Shown: positions 33,717-53,857, numbered from the stretch's first letter. The stretch is DNA of 64,000 nt from Poindextera sp963706385 (GCA_963706385.1 OY970153.1:62001-126000), one strand, 5' to 3'. Notes: a model not told the origin generated them from the sequence alone. A program made the numbers and translations.

Positions 33717-34229
33717 ATGGACCGCGCTCGAAAAGCGGAATCGATCGAGACGCTCAAGGGCGTCTTCGTCGATGCCGGCGCCGTCGTCGTGACCCACTAC
33801 CTGGGTCTAAGCGTTGCGGAAATGACCGATCTGCGCATCCGCCTCCGCAAGGAAGGCGCTTCGCTGAAGGTGGTGAAGAACCGTCTGGCCCAGAAGGCGC
33901 TGAACGGAGCCGGCGAGGGGGCGAGCGCCCTGTTCAAGGGCCCCGTCGCCATCGCCTATGGCCCCGATGTGTCGTCGGCCGCCAAGGTCGTCACCCAATA
34001 CGCCAAGGACAACGAGAAGTTCCTCGTCGTCGGGGCGCTGATGGGTGAACAGGTCCTGGACGCCAAGGGCGTCGGCGCGCTGGCCAAGCTGCCGTCGCTC
34101 GACGAGCTTCGCGCGACCCTGATCGGGCTGATCAACTCGCCGGCGACCAAGGTCGCGGGCGTGCTGCAGGCTCCCGCGGCCCAACTGGCCCGCGTGTTCA
34201 GCGCTTACGCGTCGAAAGACGCCGCCTAG
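33717..34229 (+). CDS. rplJ: Ribosomal protein L10
   Basis: 170 residues. Conserved VVVTHYLGLSVAEMTDLR and LKVVKNRLAQKAL motifs, and a C-terminal helix that binds L7/L12 dimers. Base of the ribosomal stalk. ACGGAGACCGCA precedes the ATG. The 292 bases upstream (33425-33716), after the VapC stop, should contain the L10 leader that binds L10-L12 for autoregulation; I cannot draw a confident leader structure. Confidence 0.96.
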   Translation: MDRARKAESIETLKGVFVDAGAVVVTHYLGLSVAEMTDLRIRLRKEGASLKVVKNRLAQKALNGAGEGASALFKGPVAIAYGPDVSSAAKVVTQYAKDNEKFLVVGALMGEQVLDAKGVGALAKLPSLDELRATLIGLINSPATKVAGVLQAPAAQLARVFSAYASKDAA

Positions 34230-34271
34230 GTCATCTCCCCAACACCCTCCCTCTCTTAAGGAAACCCCGAA

Positions 34272-34652
34272 ATGTCCAAGCTTGAGAAACTAGTCGACGA
34301 GCTGTCGACCCTGACCGTCCTGGAAGCCTCCGAGCTGTCCAAGCTGCTCGAAGAAAAGTGGGGCGTCTCCGCCGCCGCCCCGGTGGCCGTCGCCGCCGCG
34401 GCGGGCGCCGCCGCCCCGGCCGAAGTGGCCGAGGAGCAGACCGAATTCACCGTGATCATCACCGCCGCCGGCGACAAGAAGATCAACGTGATCAAGGAAG
34501 TCCGCTCCGTGCGTCCAGACCTCGGCCTGAAGGAGGCCAAGGACCTGGTCGAAGGCGCTCCGCAGAACGTGAAGGAGAACGTCTCCAAGCAGGAAGCGGA
34601 AGAGGTCAAGAAGAAGCTCGAGGAAGCCGGCGCCAGCGTCACCATCAAATAA
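34272..34652 (+). CDS. rplL: Ribosomal protein L7/L12
   Basis: 126 residues. N-terminal dimerisation helix (KLVDELSTLTVLEASELSKL), Ala-rich hinge, and C-terminal factor-binding domain (EFTVIITAAGDKKINVIKEV). Recruits translation GTPases to the ribosome. AAGGAAACCCC precedes the start. A strong terminator follows sixteen bases after the stop. Confidence 0.97.
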   Translation: MSKLEKLVDELSTLTVLEASELSKLLEEKWGVSAAAPVAVAAAAGAAAPAEVAEEQTEFTVIITAAGDKKINVIKEVRSVRPDLGLKEAKDLVEGAPQNVKENVSKQEAEEVKKKLEEAGASVTIK

Positions 34653-34667
34653 CGCCCGCGCGTCGGG

Positions 34668-34697
34668 AAGGCCCGGAACGGTCGTTCCGGGCCTTTT
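34668..34697 (+). terminator. Rho-independent terminator after rplL
   Basis: Perfect 12-base stem AAGGCCCGGAAC / GTTCCGGGCCTT (34668-34679 and 34684-34695) with a four-base loop and a T-run. It separates the ribosomal-protein unit from rpoBC, probably as a partial attenuator. Confidence 0.85.
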
Positions 34698-35064
34698 CGC
34701 GTCTCCCCGAACCGGACGACGCGCTTGCCAACGCCGTCAAATCGCGCTTTAGTCCGGGTTCGCATCAAGAAGGCGCGGATTTCCCCTTTTCATATCCGCG
34801 GCGAGCGACTACATACGCCTTCCTCTCAAACCAGAGACATGAGTTGTTTGCGCGCGCCCGCTTTCGCGGTCGCGAGCGATCTACGCCCCGAGGCGCGGTC
34901 CGCCGCCCTCCGACCAGCGCGAAGGGGCGCCTTGAACCTTTTGAAGGATCAGGGGAATTTCCAGCGTCCGGCTGACGGCCAGGGCTTCGCCCGCCGCCAG
35001 TTCCGAGGGTGGACGCATGGACAGTCTACGCGCGGGGTCCCTCCGCGCGCCCAAGGGAGCCACA
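34698..35064. other. rplL-rpoB spacer
   Basis: 367 bases between the rplL terminator and rpoB. It may carry an rpoB promoter and leader. I see no gene, no clear -35/-10 pair and no repeat element in it. Confidence 0.5.
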
Positions 35065-39139
<4,075 letters not shown>

Positions 39140-39156
39140 GCGTGACCTCTTCCGCC

Positions 39157-39251
39157 GTCATCCCGGACGATCCGAAGGGTCGATCCGGGACCCAGGGCCA
39201 TCGCCCGGTCTCCTGGGTCCCGGCTCTCCGCTTCGCTCCGGTCGGGATGAC
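39157..39251. repeat. Inverted repeat in the rpoB-rpoC spacer
   Basis: GTCATCCCGG ... CCGGGACCCAGG pairs with CCTGGGTCCCGG ... GTCGGGATGAC, giving a long imperfect hairpin with two side arms. It occupies most of the 163-base gap between rpoB and rpoC, which is unusually large. It belongs to the same general CCCGG/CCCAG repeat family as 22227, 43535 and 52403. Confidence 0.7.
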
Positions 39252-39302
39252 GAACCAATTTTTCCAGCGGCCCGACGGCCGCACTGACGAACTGGATATC
39301 CG

Positions 39303-43496
<4,194 letters not shown>

Positions 43497-43499
<3 letters not shown>

Positions 43500-43529
43500 A
43501 GCGAGATGATTTCAAATTGAATCACTCTA
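43497..43529. repeat. Small palindromic repeat at the rpoC stop codon
   Basis: TAGAG...TGATT / AATCA...CTCTA arms around TCAAATTG. This TTTCAAATTGAATC-type palindrome is a dispersed alphaproteobacterial repeat as far as I recall. It overlaps the rpoC stop codon. Confidence 0.55.
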
Positions 43530-43534
43530 TTACT

Positions 43535-43651
43535 CCGCTCGCCCCGGCGAATGCCGGGATCCAGATCAAAGGATGCTAGCCTGTCCGTTTTGTATTGAAT
43601 ATAGCGCCTTCGCTTTACAATCTGGGTCCCGGCATTCGCCGGGATGAGCGG
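43535..43651. repeat. Palindromic repeat element after rpoC
   Basis: 32-base inverted arms at 43535-43566 and 43620-43651 (29 of 32 matching; core GGCGAATGCCGGGA) around a 53-base AT-rich spacer. Closely related to the element at 52403-52529. Confidence 0.8.
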
Positions 43652-43682
43652 TGGATATACATGGATCAACCTAAACTCATCA

Positions 43683-43710
43683 GGCCCCGGAGCGATCCGG
43701 GGCCGTTTTT
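43683..43710. terminator. Rho-independent terminator downstream of rpoC
   Basis: Perfect stem GGCCCCGG / CCGGGGCC (43683-43690, 43697-43704) with a six-base loop followed by G and five T. It would end the rpoBC transcript; the other strand lacks an equally good T-run. Confidence 0.8.
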
Positions 43711-43712
43711 CG

Positions 43713-43895
43713 TTAGCGCTTGCAACTGAAGCCAAGGTTCGAGAACCGGTTGTCGGCGCAGCCGACCAACGGCGGGGAGGGCGGCGCCTCGAGGCCGAGG
43801 CGGCGGGCCTCGTTCTTGGCCGCCTGCTTGTCCAGATAGGCGCGCTTGACCGGATCGGACGGCCCGAGGGCTTTGCGTTCGGGAAGAATCGGCGA
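43713..43895 (-). pseudogene. 3' remnant (or frameshifted copy) of a small unknown gene
   Basis: A 60-codon frame with protein-like content (SDPVKRAYLDKQAAKNEARR, then GCADNRFSNLGFSCKR) ends at TAA 43713 but has no ATG, GTG or TTG; a TAG stops the frame just upstream at 43896. The neighbouring minus-strand frame does have an ATG at 43945, so one inserted base near 43885 would also explain it. Either the gene was cut by arrival of the glycosyltransferase cluster, or it carries another one-base error. Family not recognised. Confidence 0.4.
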
Positions 43896-43947
43896 CTATC
43901 AACGCGGCCGGTTGGGATTCCGGTCTGGTGGCGGGTGGATTCCAATC

Positions 43948-45465
43948 GTGGACGCTGGCGAGCCCGCGCGGATCGAAGCCGGCCGCGGCCGCGACCCGAG
44001 GCCAGTCTTCTGGGGCGCCGTCCTGCTGGCCGCCTGCGCTTTGTTCCTGGGCTGCGACACCGGGCTGCATCCGATCGTGTTGTGGGACGAATCGCGGGTG
44101 GTGGTGAACGCCCTGGAGATGAGCCGGACCGGGTTCGGCCTCGTCACCACCTACGACTTCAAACCCGATCTGTGGAACACCAAGCCGCCGCTGCTGGTCT
44201 GGCTGATCGCCGGCTGCATCCGCCTGTTCGGTCCGAGCGAATGGGCGGTCAGGACGCCATCGTTTCTGGCCTCGCTGGCCACCGTGGCGCTGGTGATGCG
44301 GTTCTCGTGGCGGCTCGCCCGCTCGCCGTTCGTGGCCGCGAGCGCGAGCGTCCTGCTGGCGCTGAGTCCGGGGTTCTTCGGGGTGCATGCGGGCCAATCG
44401 GCGGACTACGAGATGCTGCTGTGCCTGTTCACCACCGCCTATCTGCTGTTGCTGTTCGAGCTGGTCCACACCGCGCGGCCCAAGCCCTGGCGCGTGATGG
44501 CCTGCGCCCTGCTGGTCGCGGGCGCCTGCCTGACCAAGGGTGTCGCGGGCCTGATCCCTGGCGTGGGCGTCGCGCTCTACCTGGTGGCGCGGGGCCGTTG
44601 GCCGCGGCTGTTCAAGACGCCCTGGTACGCGCTGGGCGGCCTGACGGCGCTGGGGCTGGTCGGCGGATACTATCTTCTGCGCGAGCGGGCGACGCCGGGT
44701 TACCTGGCCGCGGTCGAGCGGTGGGAGCTGGGCGGACGCTACCTGCATGGATTGAAGAGCCATGTTCAATCCCCGGTCTATTACCTGGTGGAGATTTGTC
44801 TGTTCTTCGCCTTCGGTGCGGCGTTGCCAGCGCTGTGCCTGGCTCCGGCGCTCTCCTGGCCGCGCGCCAAATCGACGGCCTTCCTGGTCTTTGGCGGCTA
44901 TGTCAGCGTCGCCATGCTGCTGGTGCTCAGCCTCAGCCAGACCAAGATCTTCTGGTATGTGGTCCCGCTCTACCCCGTCCTGTCGATTATGCTGGCGATC
45001 GTCCTCGAGCGGCTCCTGCGCCTGCTGCCGCAATATCCGCGTCGGCCGATTCAGACCGCGCATGTGCTGATCGCGATCGGGACGGTCTATCTGCTGGTCA
45101 ACGCGGCGATGAACAAGGCGGTCTATCTGCCGCGCGTGGAGAACACCCCGCAGGGACGTTACGGGCTGGTGTTCGCCCAGCTGGACAAGGCCGGGTTGCG
45201 GCGCGTCCGCACGCTGGACGGCGGCGTGTACAACGACGACGACCTGGTCGCCTACGCCCCGCAGCTGCGGTTCTACACCCTGGCCTGGCGCGGGCGCGGG
45301 ATGGACATCGCGCCGGGCGATCCGAGCCGGCTGGAAACGATCGGCCGGGGCGAGGTCGTGGTCACCTGCGATGCGCGCTATCTGAGCGCCGTGCGGGCGC
45401 TCGGCGCGCCCCTGACCACGGTTCCCGATTGCGCGGCGGCCCGCTCTACCGCGACCACAGGATGA
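43948..45465 (+). CDS. PMT/ArnT-type membrane glycosyltransferase
   Basis: 505 residues if it starts at GTG 43948 (GGGTGGA upstream); an ATG at 43846 would add a 34-residue basic leader. About ten to eleven membrane helices with the GT-C layout: the first outside loop carries the catalytic-type acidic pair LWDESRVVVNALEM, and a second loop holds FKPDLWNTKPPL. C-terminal soluble part of about 80 residues. Such enzymes use polyprenyl-phosphate sugars to modify lipid A or proteins in the periplasm. The neighbouring DMT transporter and GT2 fit a polyprenyl-sugar pathway. It overlaps the convergent transporter gene by 20 bases. Confidence 0.82.
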   Translation: MDAGEPARIEAGRGRDPRPVFWGAVLLAACALFLGCDTGLHPIVLWDESRVVVNALEMSRTGFGLVTTYDFKPDLWNTKPPLLVWLIAGCIRLFGPSEWAVRTPSFLASLATVALVMRFSWRLARSPFVAASASVLLALSPGFFGVHAGQSADYEMLLCLFTTAYLLLLFELVHTARPKPWRVMACALLVAGACLTKGVAGLIPGVGVALYLVARGRWPRLFKTPWYALGGLTALGLVGGYYLLRERATPGYLAAVERWELGGRYLHGLKSHVQSPVYYLVEICLFFAFGAALPALCLAPALSWPRAKSTAFLVFGGYVSVAMLLVLSLSQTKIFWYVVPLYPVLSIMLAIVLERLLRLLPQYPRRPIQTAHVLIAIGTVYLLVNAAMNKAVYLPRVENTPQGRYGLVFAQLDKAGLRRVRTLDGGVYNDDDLVAYAPQLRFYTLAWRGRGMDIAPGDPSRLETIGRGEVVVTCDARYLSAVRALGAPLTTVPDCAAARSTATTG

Positions 45466-45802
45466 CGGCGAGACCCGCCAGCACCAGCCCGACGCCGAGG
45501 AAGGCCGTGGGGCTCGGCCGCTCGCCGAGCAGGACGATCGACGCCAGATAGACGAACACGAAGGTCAACACCGTGAACGGATAGGCAACGCTCAACGGCA
45601 GCTTCGACAGGGCCCAGACCCAGAGCACCGCGCCGAGAAAATAAAGCCCGCCCCCGCCGATGATCTGCGGGTTGAGAAAGGCCAACAAGGACGTGCGGCT
45701 GGTCGCGCCCAGCTTGAACAGGACCTGACCCGCGGCGGCGCAGATCGCGGCGGCCAGCAAAAGCCCGTAGCTGCCGATCCATGCTGTCGGCGCGGCCTTC
45801 AT
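45446..45802 (-). CDS. Small DMT-superfamily transporter (ArnE/EamA-like)
   Basis: 118 residues with four membrane helices, from ATG 45802, which overlaps the methyltransferase stop by four bases. The SMR/EamA pattern is visible: AAAGQVLFKLGA in helix 1 and LGERPSPTAFLGVGLVLAG in helix 4. Size and neighbours (GT2, PMT-type transferase) resemble ArnE/ArnF, which flip a polyprenyl-phosphate aminosugar across the inner membrane. The flippase role is inference. Confidence 0.75.
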   Translation of the reverse strand: MKAAPTAWIGSYGLLLAAAICAAAGQVLFKLGATSRTSLLAFLNPQIIGGGGLYFLGAVLWVWALSKLPLSVAYPFTVLTFVFVYLASIVLLGERPSPTAFLGVGLVLAGLAVILWSR

Positions 45803-46548
45803 TTGCGGGCCGCCAGCGCCAGGCGGTGAACCGTGGCCGCCAAGCCCTCGACCAGGGGGCGCGGCAACCGCCTCAGCACCGCGCGCCTCAGCCTCCATTG
45901 CAGGGGCGAGACGTCGGCCGTCGGGGCGCGCTCATCGAGCCGCGCGCCGCGCGCGCTCGCCGACAGACGCTTGGCGCCTTCGGCATTGGCGAAGAGCAGA
46001 ATGTTGTAGCGGTACCAGGGCTCGATTTCGCGGTCGCCGGCGATCAGCGGACGGACGGCGTCGAAGCATTGGTAGCCGCGGGCCGCGAACTTGGCGCGCC
46101 AGTAATCATAGGGTTGCTCGTTGACGTGGAATTCGCCGCCCTGGCCCGGCGTGGCGGCCGAAAACGCCACCACGTCCCCGTGCGCGACGAGGCTGTCGAT
46201 GAACGAGTCGGCGCGGGCGGCGACGATGTGCTCCGCCACCTCGAAGCTGCACACGAGATCGAACGTCCGGCCCAGAGCGAATGGCTGGGACAGATCATGC
46301 CGATGGAAGCGTTCGCTCGGGATCAGCAACGCGTCGATGTCGACATAGTCGCCGTCGACGCCGGCCCAATCCTTAAGGCCGAGCGCGGCCCATTCCCGCA
46401 ACCAGGCGCCGGCCCCGCAGCCGACGTCCAGAACCGATCGCGGGTTCGCGATTTCAATGAGGATCGGCGCGATGCGCTTGGCCGAGCGTGTCGAGCCGTG
46501 ATTGATGTATTCGAAGAAGACGTTGTCGTAGGTGTGACGGCTGAGCAT
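45799..46548 (-). CDS. Class I SAM-dependent methyltransferase
   Basis: 249 residues. S-adenosylmethionine-binding glycine loop VLDVGCGAGAWL near residue 40, acidic residue in GVDGDYVDID, and FDLVCSFEVAEHI as the post-II motif. A C-terminal basic extension follows (LQWRLRRAVLRRLPRP). Probably modifies a sugar or lipid-linked glycan, given the cluster. The acceptor is unknown. Confidence 0.8.
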   Translation of the reverse strand: MLSRHTYDNVFFEYINHGSTRSAKRIAPILIEIANPRSVLDVGCGAGAWLREWAALGLKDWAGVDGDYVDIDALLIPSERFHRHDLSQPFALGRTFDLVCSFEVAEHIVAARADSFIDSLVAHGDVVAFSAATPGQGGEFHVNEQPYDYWRAKFAARGYQCFDAVRPLIAGDREIEPWYRYNILLFANAEGAKRLSASARGARLDERAPTADVSPLQWRLRRAVLRRLPRPLVEGLAATVHRLALAARK

Positions 46549-46618
46549 TCGAACGACCTGTGCGTCGGCGCCTCGGAACCGCCTCGATAGTCGGGAGCGC
46601 GAGTTTCGGACCTGTTAA

Positions 46619-47821
46619 TCAAATTTGGGATTCGCCGTGGCTCGAACCGGTCGCTGTCTCCGTCGACGGAAAGGCGACGATCTCGTCGATCAGATAGAGC
46701 GGGCGATGCTTGCCCTGGATATAGATTCGGCCGAGGTATTCGCCGAAAATGGCCATGCAGATCAGCTGCGCGGTCGAGAAGAACACCACGATCAGCGCCA
46801 GGCTGGTCCAGCCCGGGACCGCCCGCCCGGACGCGAAACCCGCCAGCGCATAGATCGCCAGCCCGAACGCCACGCAGATCCCCAGTACGCTGAGCGCGCC
46901 GGCCAGCCGCAGGGGGGCGGTCGAGAAGCTGGTTAGGCCGTCGATCGCCAGCCGCATCATCTTGGACAGGCTGTAGCCGGTCTCCCCGGCATGGCGCGCG
47001 TCGCGGTCGTAGAGCAGTTCGACCTGCCGCCCGCCGAGCCAGGCGATCATGCCGCGCAGGAACCGGTCCTGTTCGGGCATGGCGTTCAGCCGGTCGACGA
47101 TGCGCCGGGACATCAGGCGGAAGTCGCCCGTATCGCGCGGGATGTCGACCTCGGCGATCCTTCCGAGCAACCGGTAGAACAGGCTCGCCGTCGCCAGCTT
47201 GAAGGTGCTTTCCCTGGCCCGCGCGCGGCGGCGGCCGTAGACCACGTCGCAGCCGCCGTCCATCAGCCGCATCATCTCGGCCAGCAGTTCGGGCGGGTCC
47301 TGCAGGTCCGCGTCGATGATCATCACCCGCTCGCCGCGCGCCAGGCCGAGGCCGGCGCTCACCGCCAGTTGGTGGCCGTGGTTGCGCGCCAGATTGACGC
47401 CGACGATGTTCGCATACCGCCGCGCCTGGGCCTCGATCAGCCGCCAGGTCGCGTCGTGGGAGCCGTCGTTGACCAGGATGAGTTCGAAATCGGCGCCGCG
47501 GACGGCGCGCGCGGCGTCCAGCATGCGCCCGCAGAAGGCGTCCAGCGTGTCCTGCTCGTTGTAGCAGGGCGCGACGATGGACAAGCTGGGCGCCCGGCCG
47601 CCCAGCATCCGCGCCGCGAGTGGGCCGGCGGTGTTCGTCGAGCGGTCGTCGTCCCCAAGCTCGTCCCTGACCGCCAAGGCGCCGCTCCAATGTAAGGCTG
47701 GGCCGGCAGACTGCCCAAACGGCGTTAACAGCCGCATAATGATCATCGCCCGCGCCAAGCCCGCCTGAGCGAGGCGCGCGGATCGCGCGACAAATGCTTT
47801 GACCTTTTCTCGCCTTTTCAC
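46619..47821 (-). CDS. Polyprenyl-phosphate sugar transferase, GT2 family
   Basis: Up to 400 residues; ATG 47821 gives a long N-terminal extension, and internal ATGs at residues 26 or 29 are equally possible. A GT-A domain (LSIVAPCYNEQDTL, ILVNDGSHDAT, MIIDADLQDPPELL) is followed by two C-terminal membrane helices (ALSVLGICVAFGLAIYAL; ALIVVFFSTAQLICMAIFG), the layout of GtrB/ArnC/DPM1-like enzymes. It should load a sugar onto undecaprenyl phosphate on the cytoplasmic face, feeding the flippase and PMT-type enzyme encoded nearby. Confidence 0.85.
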   Translation of the reverse strand: MKRREKVKAFVARSARLAQAGLARAMIIMRLLTPFGQSAGPALHWSGALAVRDELGDDDRSTNTAGPLAARMLGGRAPSLSIVAPCYNEQDTLDAFCGRMLDAARAVRGADFELILVNDGSHDATWRLIEAQARRYANIVGVNLARNHGHQLAVSAGLGLARGERVMIIDADLQDPPELLAEMMRLMDGGCDVVYGRRRARARESTFKLATASLFYRLLGRIAEVDIPRDTGDFRLMSRRIVDRLNAMPEQDRFLRGMIAWLGGRQVELLYDRDARHAGETGYSLSKMMRLAIDGLTSFSTAPLRLAGALSVLGICVAFGLAIYALAGFASGRAVPGWTSLALIVVFFSTAQLICMAIFGEYLGRIYIQGKHRPLYLIDEIVAFPSTETATGSSHGESQI

Positions 47822-48037
47822 TAGTTTCCGCGCTCCTTTCGAGCGCCGGACTTCTCGCCCGGGGTTTCGACTGGCCGGAAGTCCCGTTCAAGGACCGCAA
47901 ACGCGCCGGATCGCAGACGATGCGCCCGGCGCCGTTTTGTGTTGATCGAGCGACTTTCGGACGCGAACGGACTAGAATTCGAGCCCCCAGCGAGGCGCCC
48001 CGGCCGAAAGGCACACGCCTCATCAGTGAAAGACACG

Positions 48038-48409
48038 ATGCCAACGATCAACCAGCTTCTCCGCAAGCCCCGGCGCCCGCTGCCGACCCGCAACAAGGTG
48101 CCCGCCCTGAAGGGCTGCCCGCAACGCCGCGGGGTCTGCACCCGGGTCTATACGACCACCCCGAAGAAGCCGAACTCCGCGCTGCGGAAGGTCGCCAAGG
48201 TGCGCCTGACCACCGGCATCGAAGCGCTCTGCTACATCCCCGGCGAGGGGCACAACCTGCAGGAACACTCCGTGGTGCTGATCCGCGGCGGCCGGGTGAA
48301 GGACCTTCCCGGCGTGCGCTATCACATCCTGCGCGGCGTGCTGGACACCCAGGGCGTCAAGGACCGCCGTCAGCGGCGTTCGCTCTACGGCGCCAAGCGT
48401 CCCAAGTAA
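48038..48409 (+). CDS. rpsL: Ribosomal protein S12
   Basis: 123 residues from ATG 48038; the frame is open upstream but only this start matches. Conserved TTPKKPNSALRK and GGRVKDLPGVRYH, with lysines at the positions where streptomycin resistance mutations occur, so the sequence looks streptomycin-sensitive. First gene of the str operon. Confidence 0.97.
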   Translation: MPTINQLLRKPRRPLPTRNKVPALKGCPQRRGVCTRVYTTTPKKPNSALRKVAKVRLTTGIEALCYIPGEGHNLQEHSVVLIRGGRVKDLPGVRYHILRGVLDTQGVKDRRQRRSLYGAKRPK

Positions 48410-48420
48410 GGAAAAACAAG

Positions 48421-48894
48421 ATGTCCCGCCGCCGCCGCGCCGAGAAACGCGAAGTGCTCCCCGATCCGAAGTTCGGGGACCTGATCGTCACCAAGTTCAT
48501 GAATTACGTGATGTACGAGGGCAAGAAGGCCGTCGCCGAGAACATCATCTACGGCGCCTTCGACATCATCGAATCCAAGCGCCGCGACCAGGGGCCGCTG
48601 GAGACCTTCCACGCCGCGCTGGACAACGTCTCGCCCGCGGTCGAGGTGCGCTCGCGCCGGGTCGGCGGCGCCACCTATCAGGTGCCGGTCGAGGTCCGCC
48701 CCGATCGCCGCCGCGCCCTGGCCATCCGTTGGCTGGTCACCGCCGCCCGCAAGCGCGGCGAGAACACCATGACCGAGAAGCTGGCCGGCGAGCTGCTGGA
48801 CGCCTCCAACAACCGCGGCACCGCGGTCAAGAAGCGCGAAGACACCCACAAGATGGCCGAGGCCAATCGCGCCTTCTCGCATTACCGCTGGTAG
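48421..48894 (+). CDS. rpsG: Ribosomal protein S7
   Basis: 157 residues. MSRRRRAEKREVLPDPKFGD start and the VEVRPDRRRALAIRWLV core. Nucleates the 30S head by binding 16S rRNA. Eleven bases after rpsL with an AAGGAAAAACA ribosome site. Confidence 0.97.
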   Translation: MSRRRRAEKREVLPDPKFGDLIVTKFMNYVMYEGKKAVAENIIYGAFDIIESKRRDQGPLETFHAALDNVSPAVEVRSRRVGGATYQVPVEVRPDRRRALAIRWLVTAARKRGENTMTEKLAGELLDASNNRGTAVKKREDTHKMAEANRAFSHYRW

Positions 48895-49006
48895 GCGCCC
48901 ATATAGGCCCCAAATCAGCGATGCCCTTTCGTGCGCGGGCGGTTTGAGCTAAACCGCCCGCGCCGTCCGTTCAGCCCCCAATCCGCTTATCCGCAGAGCC
49001 GCAGCA

Positions 49007-51085
<2,079 letters not shown>

Positions 51086-51132
51086 TCCAACCCCAACCCC
51101 ATCTTGAGGCCCCAAGGGCCGGAGCTTGAGAA

Positions 51133-52323
<1,191 letters not shown>

Positions 52324-52347
52324 AACCCCTCTCCAGACCAGCGATCA

Positions 52348-52379
52348 GGCCGCCGGGGGGAGACCACGGCGGCCTTTTT
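52348..52379 (+). terminator. Rho-independent terminator of the str operon
   Basis: Stem GGCCGCCG / CGGCGGCC (52348-52355, 52367-52374) with an eleven-base loop, then TTTTT. It follows tuf copy 2 by 24 bases. Confidence 0.88.
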
Positions 52380-52402
52380 CGTGGCCGCAACCAACCAGAA
52401 TT

Positions 52403-52529
52403 CCGCTCCTCCCGGCGAATGCCGGGACCCAGATGACGAAGCGCGAGGCCGGCCGATCGGTCGCCATGTGCTTTCAGCCCGGCCTCTGCGATCTATGATC
52501 TGGGTCCCGGCATTCGCCGGGATGAGCGG
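52403..52529. repeat. Palindromic repeat element after tuf copy 2
   Basis: 32-base inverted arms at 52403-52434 and 52498-52529 match in 31 of 32 positions (core GGCGAATGCCGGGACCC) around a 63-base spacer. It is near-identical in its arms to the element after rpoC at 43535-43651. Confidence 0.85.
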
Positions 52530-52551
52530 TTTAATTAAAAAAATCAATACG

Positions 52552-53391
52552 CTACAGCGGCAGCGGCTTGCCCAGTTCGCCCGCCAGGTCGCGGATGAAC
52601 TGCCAGGCGACGCGGCCGGAGCGGGCGCCGCGCAGGGCCGCCCATTGCAGGGCGCGGCGCTCCAGGTCGGGGACCGCAAGGCCGAAGCGGGCCGCATAGG
52701 CTTCGGTCGCGGCCAGGAACGCGGCCTGGTCCATCGGCGGAAATCCGATCCACAGGCCGAAGCGGTCGGAGACCGAGACCTCCTCCTCGGCGTCCTCGGA
52801 GACGGCGATCAGGCCGCGGCTCTCGTCGTGGCCGCGCGGCATCAGGTGGCGGCGGTTGGAGGTGGCGACGAACAGCACGTTCTCCGGCGGGCCGGCCACG
52901 CCGCCTTCCAGCGCCGATTTCAGCGACTTGGCCGCCGCCGCGCCCTCCTCGAACGACAGATCGTCGCACAGCGCCACGAACCGCTCGGCCCGTCCGCGCA
53001 GAGCCTCGAACAGGCGGGGCAGGGCGGCGATCTCGTCGCGGTCGAGTTCGACCATGCGCAAGGCCTGATGCTCGGCCGAGAGCGCCATGAAGGCGGCCTT
53101 GGCCATCGAACTCTTGCCGGCCCCGCGCGCGCCCCAGAGCAGGGCGTGGTTGGCCGGCAGGCCGCGGGCGAAGCGGGCGAGGTTCTCGACGAACCGGCTC
53201 TTCTGGCGCTCCACCCCGACCAGCAGGTCCAGCGCCAGGGCGTAATCCGGTGCGGGCAGGAAGGCCTCGCGCGCGACCTCGTAGCGATAGAGCCGCGCGG
53301 CCTCGAATCCGGGCGGGGCGGACGGCGGCGGCGCCAGGCGCTCGAGCGCCTCGGCGATGCGCGACAAAAGGGCGGGCACGTCGTCGGTCAT
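52552..53391 (-). CDS. DUF815-family P-loop ATPase
   Basis: 279 residues. Walker A GARGAGKSS near residue 87 and a Walker B-like VALCDDLSFE, followed by VLFVATSNRRHLMP, the sensor region typical of this AAA+-like family. Soluble; N-terminal helical part of about 60 residues. DUF815 ATPases are widespread in proteobacteria without a settled role. Divergent from yajC. Confidence 0.87.
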   Translation of the reverse strand: MTDDVPALLSRIAEALERLAPPPSAPPGFEAARLYRYEVAREAFLPAPDYALALDLLVGVERQKSRFVENLARFARGLPANHALLWGARGAGKSSMAKAAFMALSAEHQALRMVELDRDEIAALPRLFEALRGRAERFVALCDDLSFEEGAAAAKSLKSALEGGVAGPPENVLFVATSNRRHLMPRGHDESRGLIAVSEDAEEEVSVSDRFGLWIGFPPMDQAAFLAATEAYAARFGLAVPDLERRALQWAALRGARSGRVAWQFIRDLAGELGKPLPL

Positions 53392-53506
53392 CCGCGCTTC
53401 CTATCCACCCGATCGCCGCATTGCAAAACCAGGATGCAACGCATAGCTTCCGCCGACTTCCAGCGGCCCGCCCCGGCGCGGCCGCCCCGGCTTCATTGGA
53501 GACTCC

Positions 53507-53857
53507 ATGTACGCGACCCCGGTCCTCGCCCAGGTCCTCGGCTCAGCCGCCGGCGGCAGTATGCAGGACATGCTGCTCCAGATCGCCCCCTTCGCCGGAA
53601 TCGCGGTGCTGTTCTATTTCCTGCTCCTGCGCCCCCAGCAGCAACAGGCCAAGGCCCATCGCGAGGCGATCGCGGCGGTCAAGCGCGGCGACACCGTGGT
53701 GCTGTCCAGCGGCATGGTCGGCAAGGTGGTGCGCGTCGAAGACGCCGAGGTCGGGCTGGAGATCGCCCAGGGCGTGACGGTCAAGGTGGTCAAGGACCGG
53801 ATCGCCGAGGTCCGCACCCGCGGCGCGCCGGCCGCGGCCAATGACGCGAAATCCTAG
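53507..53857 (+). CDS. yajC: Sec translocase accessory protein YajC
   Basis: 116 residues. One N-terminal membrane helix (APFAGIAVLFYFLLLRPQQQ) followed by the conserved soluble domain (GDTVVLSSGMVGKVVRVED). It forms a complex with SecD and SecF, encoded directly downstream. Confidence 0.95.
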   Translation: MYATPVLAQVLGSAAGGSMQDMLLQIAPFAGIAVLFYFLLLRPQQQQAKAHREAIAAVKRGDTVVLSSGMVGKVVRVEDAEVGLEIAQGVTVKVVKDRIAEVRTRGAPAAANDAKS

